Shown here piece by piece: positions 1 to 8,353 of a stretch of DNA of 64,000 bases. This DNA comes from Paraburkholderia bryophila. GTDB taxonomy: Bacteria > Pseudomonadota > Gammaproteobacteria > Burkholderiales > Burkholderiaceae. The stretch spans positions 1 through 64,000 of the forward strand of contig NZ_QLTK01000006.1 of NCBI RefSeq assembly GCF_003269035.1. Reading direction: 5' to 3'. Under the pieces are notes generated by a model. It saw only the letters and a list, made by a program, of their open reading frames with translations. It made no database searches and was not told the origin of the DNA. The position numbers and the translations under genes were made by a program. How positions within the stretch are numbered: position 1 is the first letter of the stretch; the number at the start of each line of letters is the position of its first letter.

Positions 1-43
1 TGCGATCTTCACCTTCTATGAATCGCTTCATCCGGTCACCCAT
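1..43 (-). CDS. IS1182-type transposase, N-terminal 14 codons (runs off left edge)
   Basis: Reading the minus strand from an ATG at 43 gives MGDRMKRFIEGEDR before the window ends. The segment MKRFIEGEDR closely resembles the conserved opening of IS1182-family transposases as I remember them. The alternative start is the second Met at 31. Only the 5' end is present, so I cannot tell whether the transposase is intact outside the window. Transcription runs leftwards, away from the rest of the window. The call rests on a short motif, so it is moderate. Confidence 0.55.
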   Translation of the reverse strand, partial: MGDRMKRFIEGEDR

Positions 44-110
44 GCTGAATGAGTTAATCCAGTTTAGGCGATCAGCGCGTTTTCACACAAGCTCGACCCT
101 CAAGAGCCAT
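1..110 (-). mobile_element. Right-hand end of an IS1182-like insertion sequence (partial)
   Basis: The transposase start at 43 implies that an insertion sequence terminates just to its right. The stretch at about 79-107, containing GTTTTCACACAAGCTCGACC, looks like an IS end, but the partner end lies outside the window, so the inverted repeat and target duplication cannot be confirmed. The right boundary of 110 is approximate. Confidence 0.4.
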
Positions 111-458
111 TCGCCATTCCCGGTTACGGTCATTCAAATGCATGCGCCCACCAAGCACGCTCACTGGTGCAAGCGCGCCCTTGCCGAGACGGGTGAACCA
201 ATCAGCTGCTGGACGCGAGTATAGAGCCGTCCTGTCACGGAGCGGACCCAGTTTAACAACAAGGACCGCCGGCCGGATCTCTTGGAATTCGTTTCCTTGA
301 GCGAGGCATAACGTCCTCGCCGCGCATGGCTGGAAATGCCAATGAAACGACCGTCGAAGTTGCCGACACGCAGACGGGGCTATTTCTCCTACATCGGAGC
401 CGGCCACTGGACGATTCACGAAGCAGAGCCGCCCGCAGTCTGACAAGGCAAACCGCGC
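111..458. other. Non-coding stretch between IS end and AraC-type gene
   Basis: About 350 bases in which the open frames on both strands have no recognisable product. It contains no clear terminator, RNA gene or repeat that I can see. It probably represents eroded sequence between the insertion sequence and the convergent 3' end of the regulator. Confidence 0.4.
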
Positions 459-1265
459 TTAGCTGCTGGCGTCAGATGAAAGCGTAAGCTCCCTGTATCG
501 AGCTAGATACCGAACCGGGGCATCACCAAGAAGAAACTTGAATGTGGCTGAGAAAGCGCTTGTGCTGCTGTATCCGAGATCGGCAGAAACATCTTTTACG
601 CTGGCTCCCTGGCTGAGCCGGGACAAGGCCTCAAGCACGCAAACGTGCTGCTTCCAAACGACGAAGCTGACGCCAGTCGCTTCGCGGAATTGTCGAGTGA
701 AGGTCCTGCGGCTCATATTCGCCATCTTCGCCATCTCATTGATCGACATCGCCTGCGTTGGCGCATCGAGCATATGTCTGCACGCTCTTGAGAGCCGCGG
801 GTCTTGCGGGAGCGGCACGCTTAATGGCAACCGGGGCATACCGCTCAGTTCATCGAGCAGGGTAGATTCAAGGCGAGCGCGTCGCGCGCTCGTGCCACCC
901 GGCAAAGCCAGCATCGCATCAAACAGGTGCCGAAGTAAGGCAGAGACACCGTAGACCTGACAGTAGGGCGGCAAAGCTGCGAGCGCGGCAGACTTATGCT
1001 CAATAAACGTATTCAGCATCGTCACAGCGCCATGCATGTGCATTTCGTGACCGATGTAGGCAGGAACCCAGATCGCTCGCTGCGCAGGCACGATCCAGTT
1101 CCCCTTGTCCGTGAACATCGAGATTCCACCGCTGACTGCATAGGCGAATTGTCCTTCGTCGTGCGTATGTCGGGCAAAAACGTCGCCAGGTTTGAATGTA
1201 CGGGTTGTCACAACGACACCAATCGAATCGAGATCCATGTCTGCTTTCTGTCGTTCGTCTGCCAT
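459..1265 (-). CDS. AraC-family transcriptional regulator with N-terminal cupin domain
   Basis: A 268-residue protein. The N-terminal half (about 20-110) reads as a cupin effector-binding fold, with a histidine-rich TRTFKPGDVFARHTHDEGQF segment and WVPAYIGHEM. The C-terminal hundred residues form the paired helix-turn-helix of the AraC/XylS family (SINEMAKMANMSRRTFTRQF, then VKDVSADLGYSSTSAFSATF). Proteins with this layout usually activate or repress a neighbouring metabolic gene on binding a small ligand. It is divergent from the crotonase gene at 1518, so it is the obvious candidate to control the 1.5-7.6 kb cassette. The start at 1265 has no strong ribosome binding site; Met10 at 1238 is an alternative. 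Confidence 0.85.
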   Translation of the reverse strand: MADERQKADMDLDSIGVVVTTRTFKPGDVFARHTHDEGQFAYAVSGGISMFTDKGNWIVPAQRAIWVPAYIGHEMHMHGAVTMLNTFIEHKSAALAALPPYCQVYGVSALLRHLFDAMLALPGGTSARRARLESTLLDELSGMPRLPLSVPLPQDPRLSRACRHMLDAPTQAMSINEMAKMANMSRRTFTRQFREATGVSFVVWKQHVCVLEALSRLSQGASVKDVSADLGYSSTSAFSATFKFLLGDAPVRYLARYRELTLSSDASS

Positions 1266-1472
1266 TCGGCGTAGTTCTGAATCTGATCGGAAGTCGCCTT
1301 AATACAACCGGACTTTGGCATCCCGCATGCGTGATGCATGAGGCTCTTAAAAGCCAACTGGACTAATCCTGGCGCCCTTCTGCAGGCATTGCGCGCTGAT
1401 CTCGATCGCTTGATGCTCTTGGCCCAATATTGACATAAGAGTGCCCGATTCTGCAACGTGGGTCAGTCGACT

Positions 1473-1489
1473 GCAGGATAGTATCCTGC
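1473..1489. promoter_or_regulatory. 17-bp perfect palindrome upstream of the crotonase gene
   Basis: Arms GCAGGATA and TATCCTGC flank a single central G, about 28 bp before the ATG at 1518. A GATAAT hexamer at 1493-1498 could be a -10 box, which would put the palindrome in the -35/spacer region, a typical repressor or activator position. The binding protein is unknown; the adjacent AraC-type regulator would more usually bind direct repeats. Confidence 0.45.
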
Positions 1490-1517
1490 CTCGATAATCA
1501 AACGGGGTCGGTAATAA

Positions 1518-2285
1518 ATGGGTAGTTCTTTTATTAAGTTATCTCGACAAAAAAACGTTTTGTTGATCGGGCTTGACCGGCCTGAAAAGCGCAACGCAAT
1601 GCCCAAGGCGATGATGCGAGAATTGCGCGAAATATTTCTTAATATTCCAGACGATGTCGGAGCAGCAGTGCTTTACAGCACCAGCCAGCACTTCTGCTCT
1701 GGGCTTGACCTCACAGAAGTTAAAGGTCAATCCGTCATCGACTGCTTTAATTTTTTCAGGCAATGGCATGAGGTCTTCGGCCTTATCCAATTCGGCAAGG
1801 TTCCTGTCGTTGCCGCTATTTCTGGCGCGGCTATTGGTGCTGGCCTCGAAATGGCAAGCGCCTGCCACCTTCGCGTGGTGGACGACACTGCGTACTTTTC
1901 ATTGCCAGAAGGCGCGCGAGGATTATATGTTGGACTCGGCGCATCTGTTCGCTTTCCTCGGCTCGCAGGTACCGCATTGATGATGGATATGATGCTTACC
2001 GGACGTCCTCTTGCTGCGCAGGAAAGCGTGTCGCGGGGTGTCGCGCAATACATCGTTCCCGCAGGTGCAGCTCTGGATAAGGCAGTCGAACTGGCCGCGA
2101 TCGCGGCCTCGAACCTGCCCATGACGAATCACGCAATCATTCACGCGCTGCCCCGCATCGTTGAACAGGGCCCGGATGAGGGCTTATACACTGAAGCGCT
2201 GATTGCTTCCGTCGTTCAGTCAGCTCCAGAAACCGCCGCGCGGATGGACGCATTCCTGCACCGCAAGAAGCATGTACCTCAGTGA
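1518..2285 (+). CDS. Crotonase / enoyl-CoA hydratase-isomerase family protein
   Basis: A 255-residue member of the crotonase fold, which binds acyl-CoA thioesters and stabilises an enolate in an oxyanion hole. Visible family features are LDRPEKRNAM near the N-terminus, the first oxyanion-hole segment HFCSGLDL (about 60-67), the second AAISGAAIGAGLEMASACHL (about 98-117), and LPEGARGLYVGLGASVRFPR, which holds the usual catalytic-Glu position. Length is normal for the family. It heads a co-directional set ending at 7624, so its substrate may be a CoA thioester precursor of the cassette product rather than a fatty-acid intermediate. Specific activity (hydratase, isomerase, hydrolase or C-C bond forming) cannot be read from sequence. 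Confidence 0.85.
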   Translation: MGSSFIKLSRQKNVLLIGLDRPEKRNAMPKAMMRELREIFLNIPDDVGAAVLYSTSQHFCSGLDLTEVKGQSVIDCFNFFRQWHEVFGLIQFGKVPVVAAISGAAIGAGLEMASACHLRVVDDTAYFSLPEGARGLYVGLGASVRFPRLAGTALMMDMMLTGRPLAAQESVSRGVAQYIVPAGAALDKAVELAAIAASNLPMTNHAIIHALPRIVEQGPDEGLYTEALIASVVQSAPETAARMDAFLHRKKHVPQ

Positions 2286-2491
2286 GAAAGAGCGGCGACA
2301 AAACGATTCCACAGTCAGGTTGCCTCTTCGCGCGTTAGCCAGAAAAACGCAACCACCAGTACGGGACCTGAGAGATCTCGCCAGTGAGAGGGCAAACAGA
2401 ATCGAACCGGCATCGCGGCTCGATATTTCGCCCTTGATGTGCGCGCTACATTTTTACCCTTGAACAGTGTTTATTATTTCGGATTACTAAT

Positions 2492-4399
2492 ATGTGTGGC
2501 TATGTCGCAATCTTTTCGAAACAACGGCGTGAATTCCTGCCGGACCAACTGGACGCGGCCATGGCTGCAATTCATCATCGCGGCCCCGACAGCCAGTCCA
2601 CCTGGTTCGATCCCAAGGGGCGGGTTGCCTTCGGCTACGTCCGCCTCGGACTGGTCGGCCTAAGCAACGGCACCCAGCCGATCGTGGCTGATGAAGGCGA
2701 TTTTGTCATGATGGTCAACGGCGAGTTCTACGACTACGCCCGCATCCGGTCCGAACTCGAAGAGCAGGGATGCCGGTTCAAGACCTCATCGGACAGCGAG
2801 ATCGCAATGCACCTGTACCGCCGGCATGGTGTTCGGGGACTCAAACAGCTGCGCGGCGAATTCGCGATCCTGATCTACGATCGTCTGCGCGAAACACTGT
2901 TCGCCGTTCGGGACCGAATTGGCGTGAAGCCGCTGTATTACGCCGAACACGACGGCGCCTTCTACTTCGGCTCCGAAGTCAAGGCGATGGTGGCAGTTGG
3001 GCTCCCGGCGGAATGGGACCGGGAAACGTACGCGAACCGCGGCTTCATTCTGCGCGACGGAACGCTGTTCAACGGGGTTCGTAGTGTCAAGCCAGGCACC
3101 TTCCTGCTGGCAGATAGCGGTGGCTTGCAGGAAAAAACATACTGGGATTGGCCGTTCCCGGCCCGCGCGGCAGTCGATCACGATCAGACGGAAGCGTTAA
3201 TGATCGAGCGCGTGCGCGACGCCGTCAAAGACGCAGTCCAGCTTCGACTGCACGCTGACGTGCCGATCGGCGTTTCGCTAAGCGGTGGTCTGGATTCGTC
3301 GGCCATGCTCGGTCTGGCGACGGAGCTGGTGGGCAAGCCGTTGCAGGCGTTTCACCTCTCGTTTGACGGCGCCGACGGGTACGACGAGCGACGCTATGCT
3401 GAAATCGCCGCGAAGCACAACAACGCCGAGCTTCACGTGCTTTCGGTCAGACAGGACGATCTGGCCGACCACTTCGAGGATGCGCTCTGGCATACGGAGG
3501 TGCCGTTCTCGAACGCTCATAGCGTCGCGAAATACATGCTTTGCAAGTTTATTCAGAGCAAAGGCATGCGCGCGGTGCTGACCGGTGAAGGGGCAGACGA
3601 GGTGTTCGCCGGCTATCCCCACTACCGGCGCGATATGGTTCAATTCAATAACGACCACCAGGATAGCGACGAAATTCGCCGTCTCGCGGATCGAATCGCG
3701 GCCCAAGGCGATCGCTTCCTCGAGGAACCCACGGATGACGTGCAGTGGGTGACCAACAATCTCGGGCACAGCATCTCCTGGATCGAGACCCAGTCGGCGC
3801 TGTTCCGGCCGCTTACTGGCTTGTTCAAGGGTGGGTACCGTGAGCATTACGCGGGCGCCGCCCCCTATCGGCAATTCTATGAGCGTCTCGGAGGTCCGGC
3901 TTTTGATGAATGGGATCCCGTAAATAAATCCCTTTACGCGGTAGCTAAGTCCAGTCTGCCTAACCTCGTGCTGACCACGTTGGGTGACCGGCTGGAGATG
4001 GCTGGAAGCCTCGAGGGGCGCCCGCCGCTTCTGGATCATCGCGTCGTGGAGGCGGCCGCTACGCTCCCCGTGTGGATGAAGATCCGGGGCAGTGTCGAGA
4101 AATATGCTTTGCGCGAAGCCATGCGTCCCTACCTGCCGGCGGAAATCTACGATCGCAAGAAGCAATACTTCCGCGCCCCGCCGTCACTGCTGCAGCCAGA
4201 ATCGAAGATGTTCCAACTGATCGCGGACACATTGTCCAGTCCGTTGTTGACGTCGCTACCGTTCTTCGAACCGTCGCGTGTGCGCGACTTCCTCGGTATC
4301 GCCCGGAAACTGCCGGAAGGACAACGGGCCGCAGCTGACCATGTTCTGATGGAAATCACAGGACTCTGTCTGCTGCAAAAGCGCTTCTCGCTACGCTAG
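2492..4399 (+). CDS. asnB: Glutamine-hydrolysing asparagine synthetase-like amidotransferase
   Basis: A 635-residue class II amidotransferase. Cys2 after the initiator Met is the glutaminase nucleophile. HRGPDS (29-34) and NGEFYD (76-81) complete the N-terminal glutaminase domain that releases ammonia. The C-terminal synthetase domain carries the PP-loop SGGLDSS (264-270), which adenylates a carboxylate using ATP, and GEGADEVFAGY (365-375). By family, it converts a carboxylate to an amide, classically aspartate to asparagine. It is longer than E. coli AsnB and resembles the roughly 615-635-residue AsnB/AsnO type often seen in specialised gene clusters. A 206-bp gap separates it from the crotonase gene. 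Since it sits with an N-oxygenase and exporter, I infer the substrate may not be aspartate. The ATG at 2492 is fixed by the need for Cys2. Confidence 0.9.
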   Translation: MCGYVAIFSKQRREFLPDQLDAAMAAIHHRGPDSQSTWFDPKGRVAFGYVRLGLVGLSNGTQPIVADEGDFVMMVNGEFYDYARIRSELEEQGCRFKTSSDSEIAMHLYRRHGVRGLKQLRGEFAILIYDRLRETLFAVRDRIGVKPLYYAEHDGAFYFGSEVKAMVAVGLPAEWDRETYANRGFILRDGTLFNGVRSVKPGTFLLADSGGLQEKTYWDWPFPARAAVDHDQTEALMIERVRDAVKDAVQLRLHADVPIGVSLSGGLDSSAMLGLATELVGKPLQAFHLSFDGADGYDERRYAEIAAKHNNAELHVLSVRQDDLADHFEDALWHTEVPFSNAHSVAKYMLCKFIQSKGMRAVLTGEGADEVFAGYPHYRRDMVQFNNDHQDSDEIRRLADRIAAQGDRFLEEPTDDVQWVTNNLGHSISWIETQSALFRPLTGLFKGGYREHYAGAAPYRQFYERLGGPAFDEWDPVNKSLYAVAKSSLPNLVLTTLGDRLEMAGSLEGRPPLLDHRVVEAAATLPVWMKIRGSVEKYALREAMRPYLPAEIYDRKKQYFRAPPSLLQPESKMFQLIADTLSSPLLTSLPFFEPSRVRDFLGIARKLPEGQRAAADHVLMEITGLCLLQKRFSLR

Positions 4400-4503
4400 C
4401 GCCGGTTGATCAGTCCCGCTTCGGCGCTGCGGGCTGGTCTTTCTGAGCGGCTCCCAAGGCGGGCCGAACGCGCCGCCGCCGAATATCTTCCATAGGAGAA
4501 AGC

Positions 4504-5406
4504 ATGAAGAAGAAGCACCTCGCCCTCGCGTTACTGGTCACATTCGTTTGGGGCATCAATTTCCCGATCACCAAGCTTGGTCTGGACTCAATCGATCCGT
4601 TTGTGTTGACCGGCATCCGCTTCACGTTGGCGGCCATCCCGCTGGTGTTTTTCATCCGCAGGCCATCAGTCCATTTCGGTTATGTCGCGGCGTACGGACT
4701 GATCTTTGGCGTCGGTATGTGGGGGGCGATCAATTATGGAATCGCAGCGGGCGTCGCACCAGGTATCGCGTCGTTGATTATCCAGCTCAGCGCTTTCTTT
4801 ACGATGTTCTGGGGCGCGCTTCTGTTTCGCGAGACCTTGCGCCCCGCGCAATGGATTGGTGCGGTCGTGGTTCTCTTTGGGCTGTGCGGAATCTTCTTCG
4901 CGCAGAAAGGCGCGCACCAGGTCCTCGGTATCGCGTTGATCGTTCTGAGCGCGATCGCGTGGAGCGTGGGCAACGTGATTATCAAAAAATCCGGGGTTAA
5001 GGAGATATTCTCGTTCATGGTTTGGGCCAGCCTTTTTCCACCACTTCCTTTGCTGCTCGGCACCTGGCTCCTGGAAGGAGGGCATCCCTTCCTGATGAGC
5101 TGGCGAAACATGGACGGAATGGCCCTCTTCTCTCTGCTGTTCCAGGTGTACCTCGCCACGCATTTCTCGTATTGGGGCTGGAACTCGCTGATGAAGTTGT
5201 ATCCGGTTTCGACGGTCGCGCCGTTGTCGCTCATGATCCCGGTGTTTGGCATAGCCACTTCCATTCTGCTTGTCGGTGAGCAGGTGCATCCCGCGGAGAT
5301 GGTATCGATCGTAGTGGTTATCGTTGGCCTTGCTATCGGGATATACAGGAGGAGCAACCGGCCGGTACTGACACGACCCACTGCCACCACTGCGTCCGAG
5401 GCATGA
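4504..5406 (+). CDS. EamA/DMT-superfamily transporter, probable exporter
   Basis: A 300-residue integral membrane protein with about ten hydrophobic segments arranged as two EamA repeats. The N-terminus MKKKHLALALLVTFVWGINF has the typical positive-inside start and TFVWGxNFP motif, and the second repeat starts near ALIVLSAIAWSVGNVI (about 145). DMT transporters of this type usually export amino acids or small metabolites across the inner membrane. AGGAG precedes the ATG. Lying between an amidotransferase and an N-oxygenase, it most likely exports the cassette product or protects the producer from it. The substrate is unknown. Confidence 0.85.
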   Translation: MKKKHLALALLVTFVWGINFPITKLGLDSIDPFVLTGIRFTLAAIPLVFFIRRPSVHFGYVAAYGLIFGVGMWGAINYGIAAGVAPGIASLIIQLSAFFTMFWGALLFRETLRPAQWIGAVVVLFGLCGIFFAQKGAHQVLGIALIVLSAIAWSVGNVIIKKSGVKEIFSFMVWASLFPPLPLLLGTWLLEGGHPFLMSWRNMDGMALFSLLFQVYLATHFSYWGWNSLMKLYPVSTVAPLSLMIPVFGIATSILLVGEQVHPAEMVSIVVVIVGLAIGIYRRSNRPVLTRPTATTASEA

Positions 5407-5584
5407 TGAAGCGATAAAGCGTTGGCGCCCCGGTAAGTGTCGCCGCAAGGACCTTTCGTGCCGTGGCCGGGGTGCCGACTCGCGTCGGTTGGTCGCCGCC
5501 TACCGTCGTGCCATTCGCAAGTTCATAACACTAGCCGGCGTTACCGCGCACGGCTGGATTTAATACCTTTCGCAGAGCAGCCAC

Positions 5585-6511
5585 ATGCATACTGACGACA
5601 TCGTCGAATCAAGTCACGTAAAAGATACCCTGAAGAAGCTTTCCCTGCTCTGGCGGGATCGAGCGATGGTCAATAAAGGGCCGATAGACCACACATCAAT
5701 CGCCTTCGATCCCGAAATGCCAGATTTCGCGGAGTCGCTCCTTCCTTTCAGCTCACATCCGCGGTGGCTGGACGCAGATCCGGAATTGAAGAAAAACGTG
5801 TTGTCGTATGCCTGGGCGATTTACAACCTAAAGACGGTCTACATCGAGTGCGACGTCGTTACACCGGCGTGCGAGGACCTGATCAAGTCCCCTGTCGGCA
5901 GCGCAAATGCGCGATATGAGTTGCAGCAGGTGATGGCCGAGGCGCTACTCGATGAAGCCTTGCACACAAAAATGTCGGTTAGCGCGTGCAACTACATTTA
6001 CGCGCATCGAAAGCTGAAGCCCGTCGACTACGCGAACTTCAACCTCGTGACTTGGCGATCGCGGCTACTTGCCCAGTGCAGCTCGGAATGGGAGCGTCGC
6101 CTGACAAGGTTTGCGATCGCCTGCGCGAGCGAGACGCTCATCACCGACTATTTGAAGACGCTCTCCGATGATGCGTCTATCCAGCCCTTATGCCGGGAGG
6201 TAACGCGCTCGCACGCGATCGATGAGTGGGGCCACTCGAGCGTGTTCAGTGTGGCGGCAGACCATATAGTCGGCTCGCTTTCTCAATCCGAACGTTGCTA
6301 CTTTGCTGGCGTTGTGCCGCAAACGGTCGAAATGTTCGCCGACAACGAGATGGGAGCATGGTCAGCCGTATTCGCGCATATGGAGTTTCCGCACCGCGAG
6401 GAAATTGTCCACGACTCGCAAAAAATCGGTCAGATCAAGGTTTATCGGGATTCGGTCATGACGCTGCTTGACAAGCTGGGGTTGCCAGTGCGTCCAGACT
6501 GGTCCGGGTAG
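5585..6511 (+). CDS. AurF-like di-iron N-oxygenase
   Basis: A 308-residue helical protein whose putative metal ligands match the p-aminobenzoate N-oxygenase (AurF) pattern. Glu88 lies in YIECDVV, Glu124 and His127 in DEALHT (ExxH), Glu183 in ASETLIT, and His210/Glu214/His217 in HAIDEWGH (HxxxExxH), giving the full 4-Glu/3-His set known for AurF. This family uses a non-haem di-iron centre and O2 to oxidise amines to hydroxylamines, nitroso or nitro groups, or to make N-N bonded precursors in diazeniumdiolate pathways. It is followed after 69 bp by a reductase carrying FAD/NAD and [2Fe-2S] domains, a likely electron donor. The substrate is not evident, because no NRPS carrier domain is nearby. 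Confidence 0.85.
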   Translation: MHTDDIVESSHVKDTLKKLSLLWRDRAMVNKGPIDHTSIAFDPEMPDFAESLLPFSSHPRWLDADPELKKNVLSYAWAIYNLKTVYIECDVVTPACEDLIKSPVGSANARYELQQVMAEALLDEALHTKMSVSACNYIYAHRKLKPVDYANFNLVTWRSRLLAQCSSEWERRLTRFAIACASETLITDYLKTLSDDASIQPLCREVTRSHAIDEWGHSSVFSVAADHIVGSLSQSERCYFAGVVPQTVEMFADNEMGAWSAVFAHMEFPHREEIVHDSQKIGQIKVYRDSVMTLLDKLGLPVRPDWSG

Positions 6512-6580
6512 ACGCTCGCAAGTCCGAGCAAGTCCGACCGTGGATGAGTCACTAAAAAATAGAAATTATTAGAGAATCAG

Positions 6581-7624
6581 ATGAACGGACCTCTTCATTT
6601 CAGATGTGAGAACGTTGTTCGGATGTCGAATACGGTAAATGCATATTGGCTGCGCTTGCTGGATTCGGACCGCTACGATGAATGCGATTACGGGAAACAC
6701 CTGTTGCTAAAGTATCCGGATGCGGAGAATAGGGTGCAACGGCGCAGCTATTCGATTGCTGGCAGGCCAGATAAAGGTCTAGTCGAAATTGCGGTCAAAC
6801 GTCAACCCGGCCAAGGCGTGTCGGCGTCGATCCATCAATCTCTGACACCCAACTCTATGCTGATCGTGGACGAAGTCTCGGGAACGCTGACCGGCAAATC
6901 GTTGTTGCGTTATTGCAGCGTGTTGATGGTGTGCGGCGGGGTCGGTGTTACGTTGCCCCTAGGACTTGCCCGAGGCTTGGCGGCATTGTCAGATCGGGGT
7001 GTTGAGGTACCCAATGTGCATCTGATTGTTTGCGTGCCGCAGTTGGGTGACCTGATTTACTTTACCGAGCTATTGGCGTTACAGGCTAGATATCAATGGC
7101 TGACCGTCGCAACGTTTGTCACACAGGAGCGGGTCCGCGCCGGAATCCCGTATCTGATGTCTGGTCGCCCAGATCCGGTTGAACTCGCCGACAGGATAGC
7201 GGTACCGGAGGCCCTCGTGGTATGCGGGAGCGCTCCATTCGTCGTGGACTGGGAACGCAAACTCCTGCGCACTTTCCCGGACGCCGTGATCCTCAATCAG
7301 CACCGCGCGAATCTCGAGGACGCGAGAACGTGGAAGGCATCACCCGGCTCGCCTGAAAGACTCTGTACGTTCAGCCTCGCCGACAGCAACCGGCTGGTGA
7401 CTGGATCTCGAGACGATACGCTGCTTCAGACGCTAGAGGCGAATGGCGTGCTGATCCCAAATCAATGCCGGATGGGAGTCTGTGGGCGTTGTAGCGTCCG
7501 GCTGATCGAAGGCGAAGTTGAGTCTTCGTCGGAAATCGGTTTGACGAATCTCGAACGTGAGAAAGGCTGCCGTCTCGCGTGCTGCAGCCGTCCCGTTGGC
7601 GAGACCGTTACCTTGGCCCTTTAG
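6581..7624 (+). CDS. Oxygenase reductase: flavin/NAD(P)-binding domains plus C-terminal plant-type [2Fe-2S] ferredoxin
   Basis: A 347-residue protein with the phthalate-dioxygenase-reductase domain order. A flavin-binding barrel with RxYS (Arg55-Ser58, in RRSYSIAG) comes first, then a nucleotide-binding domain beginning at VCGGVGVTLPL (about 117-127), then a C-terminal ferredoxin. Its cluster ligands are Cys296, Cys301 and Cys304, with Cys334 as the distal ligand (the CX4CX2CX29C pattern). Such proteins pass electrons from NAD(P)H through flavin to the iron-sulphur cluster and on to an oxygenase. Its place directly after the di-iron oxygenase makes that enzyme the likely acceptor. It is the last gene of the co-directional set. 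Confidence 0.88.
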   Translation: MNGPLHFRCENVVRMSNTVNAYWLRLLDSDRYDECDYGKHLLLKYPDAENRVQRRSYSIAGRPDKGLVEIAVKRQPGQGVSASIHQSLTPNSMLIVDEVSGTLTGKSLLRYCSVLMVCGGVGVTLPLGLARGLAALSDRGVEVPNVHLIVCVPQLGDLIYFTELLALQARYQWLTVATFVTQERVRAGIPYLMSGRPDPVELADRIAVPEALVVCGSAPFVVDWERKLLRTFPDAVILNQHRANLEDARTWKASPGSPERLCTFSLADSNRLVTGSRDDTLLQTLEANGVLIPNQCRMGVCGRCSVRLIEGEVESSSEIGLTNLEREKGCRLACCSRPVGETVTLAL

Positions 7625-8353
7625 GTCGTTTATCGGCGTTCTGAGAAACGGTTAGAGACGGGTACCCCGGTCCGTACGATGGGTCCCGTTGATAGATGAC
7701 CGGAAGGTCATGTGCTGAGACTGACCAATCGCCGGTCTGTCCCAGTGCACTGCCCATCACCGACGGCTGGTCGGTCAGGCTGATGGCCGTTGGGTCACGC
7801 CGCAGTAGTCGTATCGAATGTAACAGAAAGTCAAAACCGTGCCAGGTTAGTAAAAAGCGCTGCCACAGAGAGTGAAAAAATCTGGCAGCTTCTGAGAATC
7901 GGGCGCCCGGACACCCGAGCGCCGTCTTTGGTGAGCAGGTTCGAGGCGCCGCTGGCGATGCTGGTATCCGGTCGCCCATCGGGCCGCTGTCGGTCCGGAG
8001 AAACCTCTCACCCACTCCAAATAGCAATCATTCAAGCGGCTCCTCCGATGAATGTAAGTCGTTACGAAGGCGTATAGACAAACAAGGGCGGTGTGGCTTT
8101 CGATTCCCCGATACACATGGCTACGCGCGGCCTCGGAGCGCATCGCATTCGGCGCGCCAGCATCGACATGAAGCAATGAGCGGAGTTTTTACGCTTTTCC
8201 ATCCCGCGGAGGGAAGGCGATGATGTATTTCGACCTTTGAGGTACGTGTTCATTTAGCAGTAAAAATCGGCGCAACATATCGCTCGCATCCACTCTCAAA
8301 TAGTCCCAAGTGGTAATGTTTGAGTTTCTCATTACATCATTCATTGTTTCGAA
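7625..8353. other. Intergenic region, about 730 bp, no gene recognised
   Basis: Open frames here are short, overlap on opposite strands and show no family motif. I see no clear terminator after the reductase stop codon, no tRNA-like fold and no IS open frame. It probably contains decayed genes at the edge of the accessory block. Confidence 0.4.

Noticed and set aside
72..446. 124-codon minus-strand frame before the AraC gene
   Set aside because: No recognisable motif, no ribosome binding site and low-complexity basic composition; treated as non-coding.
1518..4399. Carbapenem-type CarB/CarA (crotonase plus beta-lactam synthetase) pair
   Set aside because: The AsnB-like protein keeps the glutaminase Cys2 and full amidotransferase domain, unlike beta-lactam synthetases, and no CarC-like 2-oxoglutarate oxygenase gene is near.
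5585..7624. Fragin/leudiazen-type diazeniumdiolate (ham/mgo) cluster
   Set aside because: The AurF-like gene fits, but no NRPS, haem-oxygenase-like or polyketide-cyclase-like partner is present in the window.
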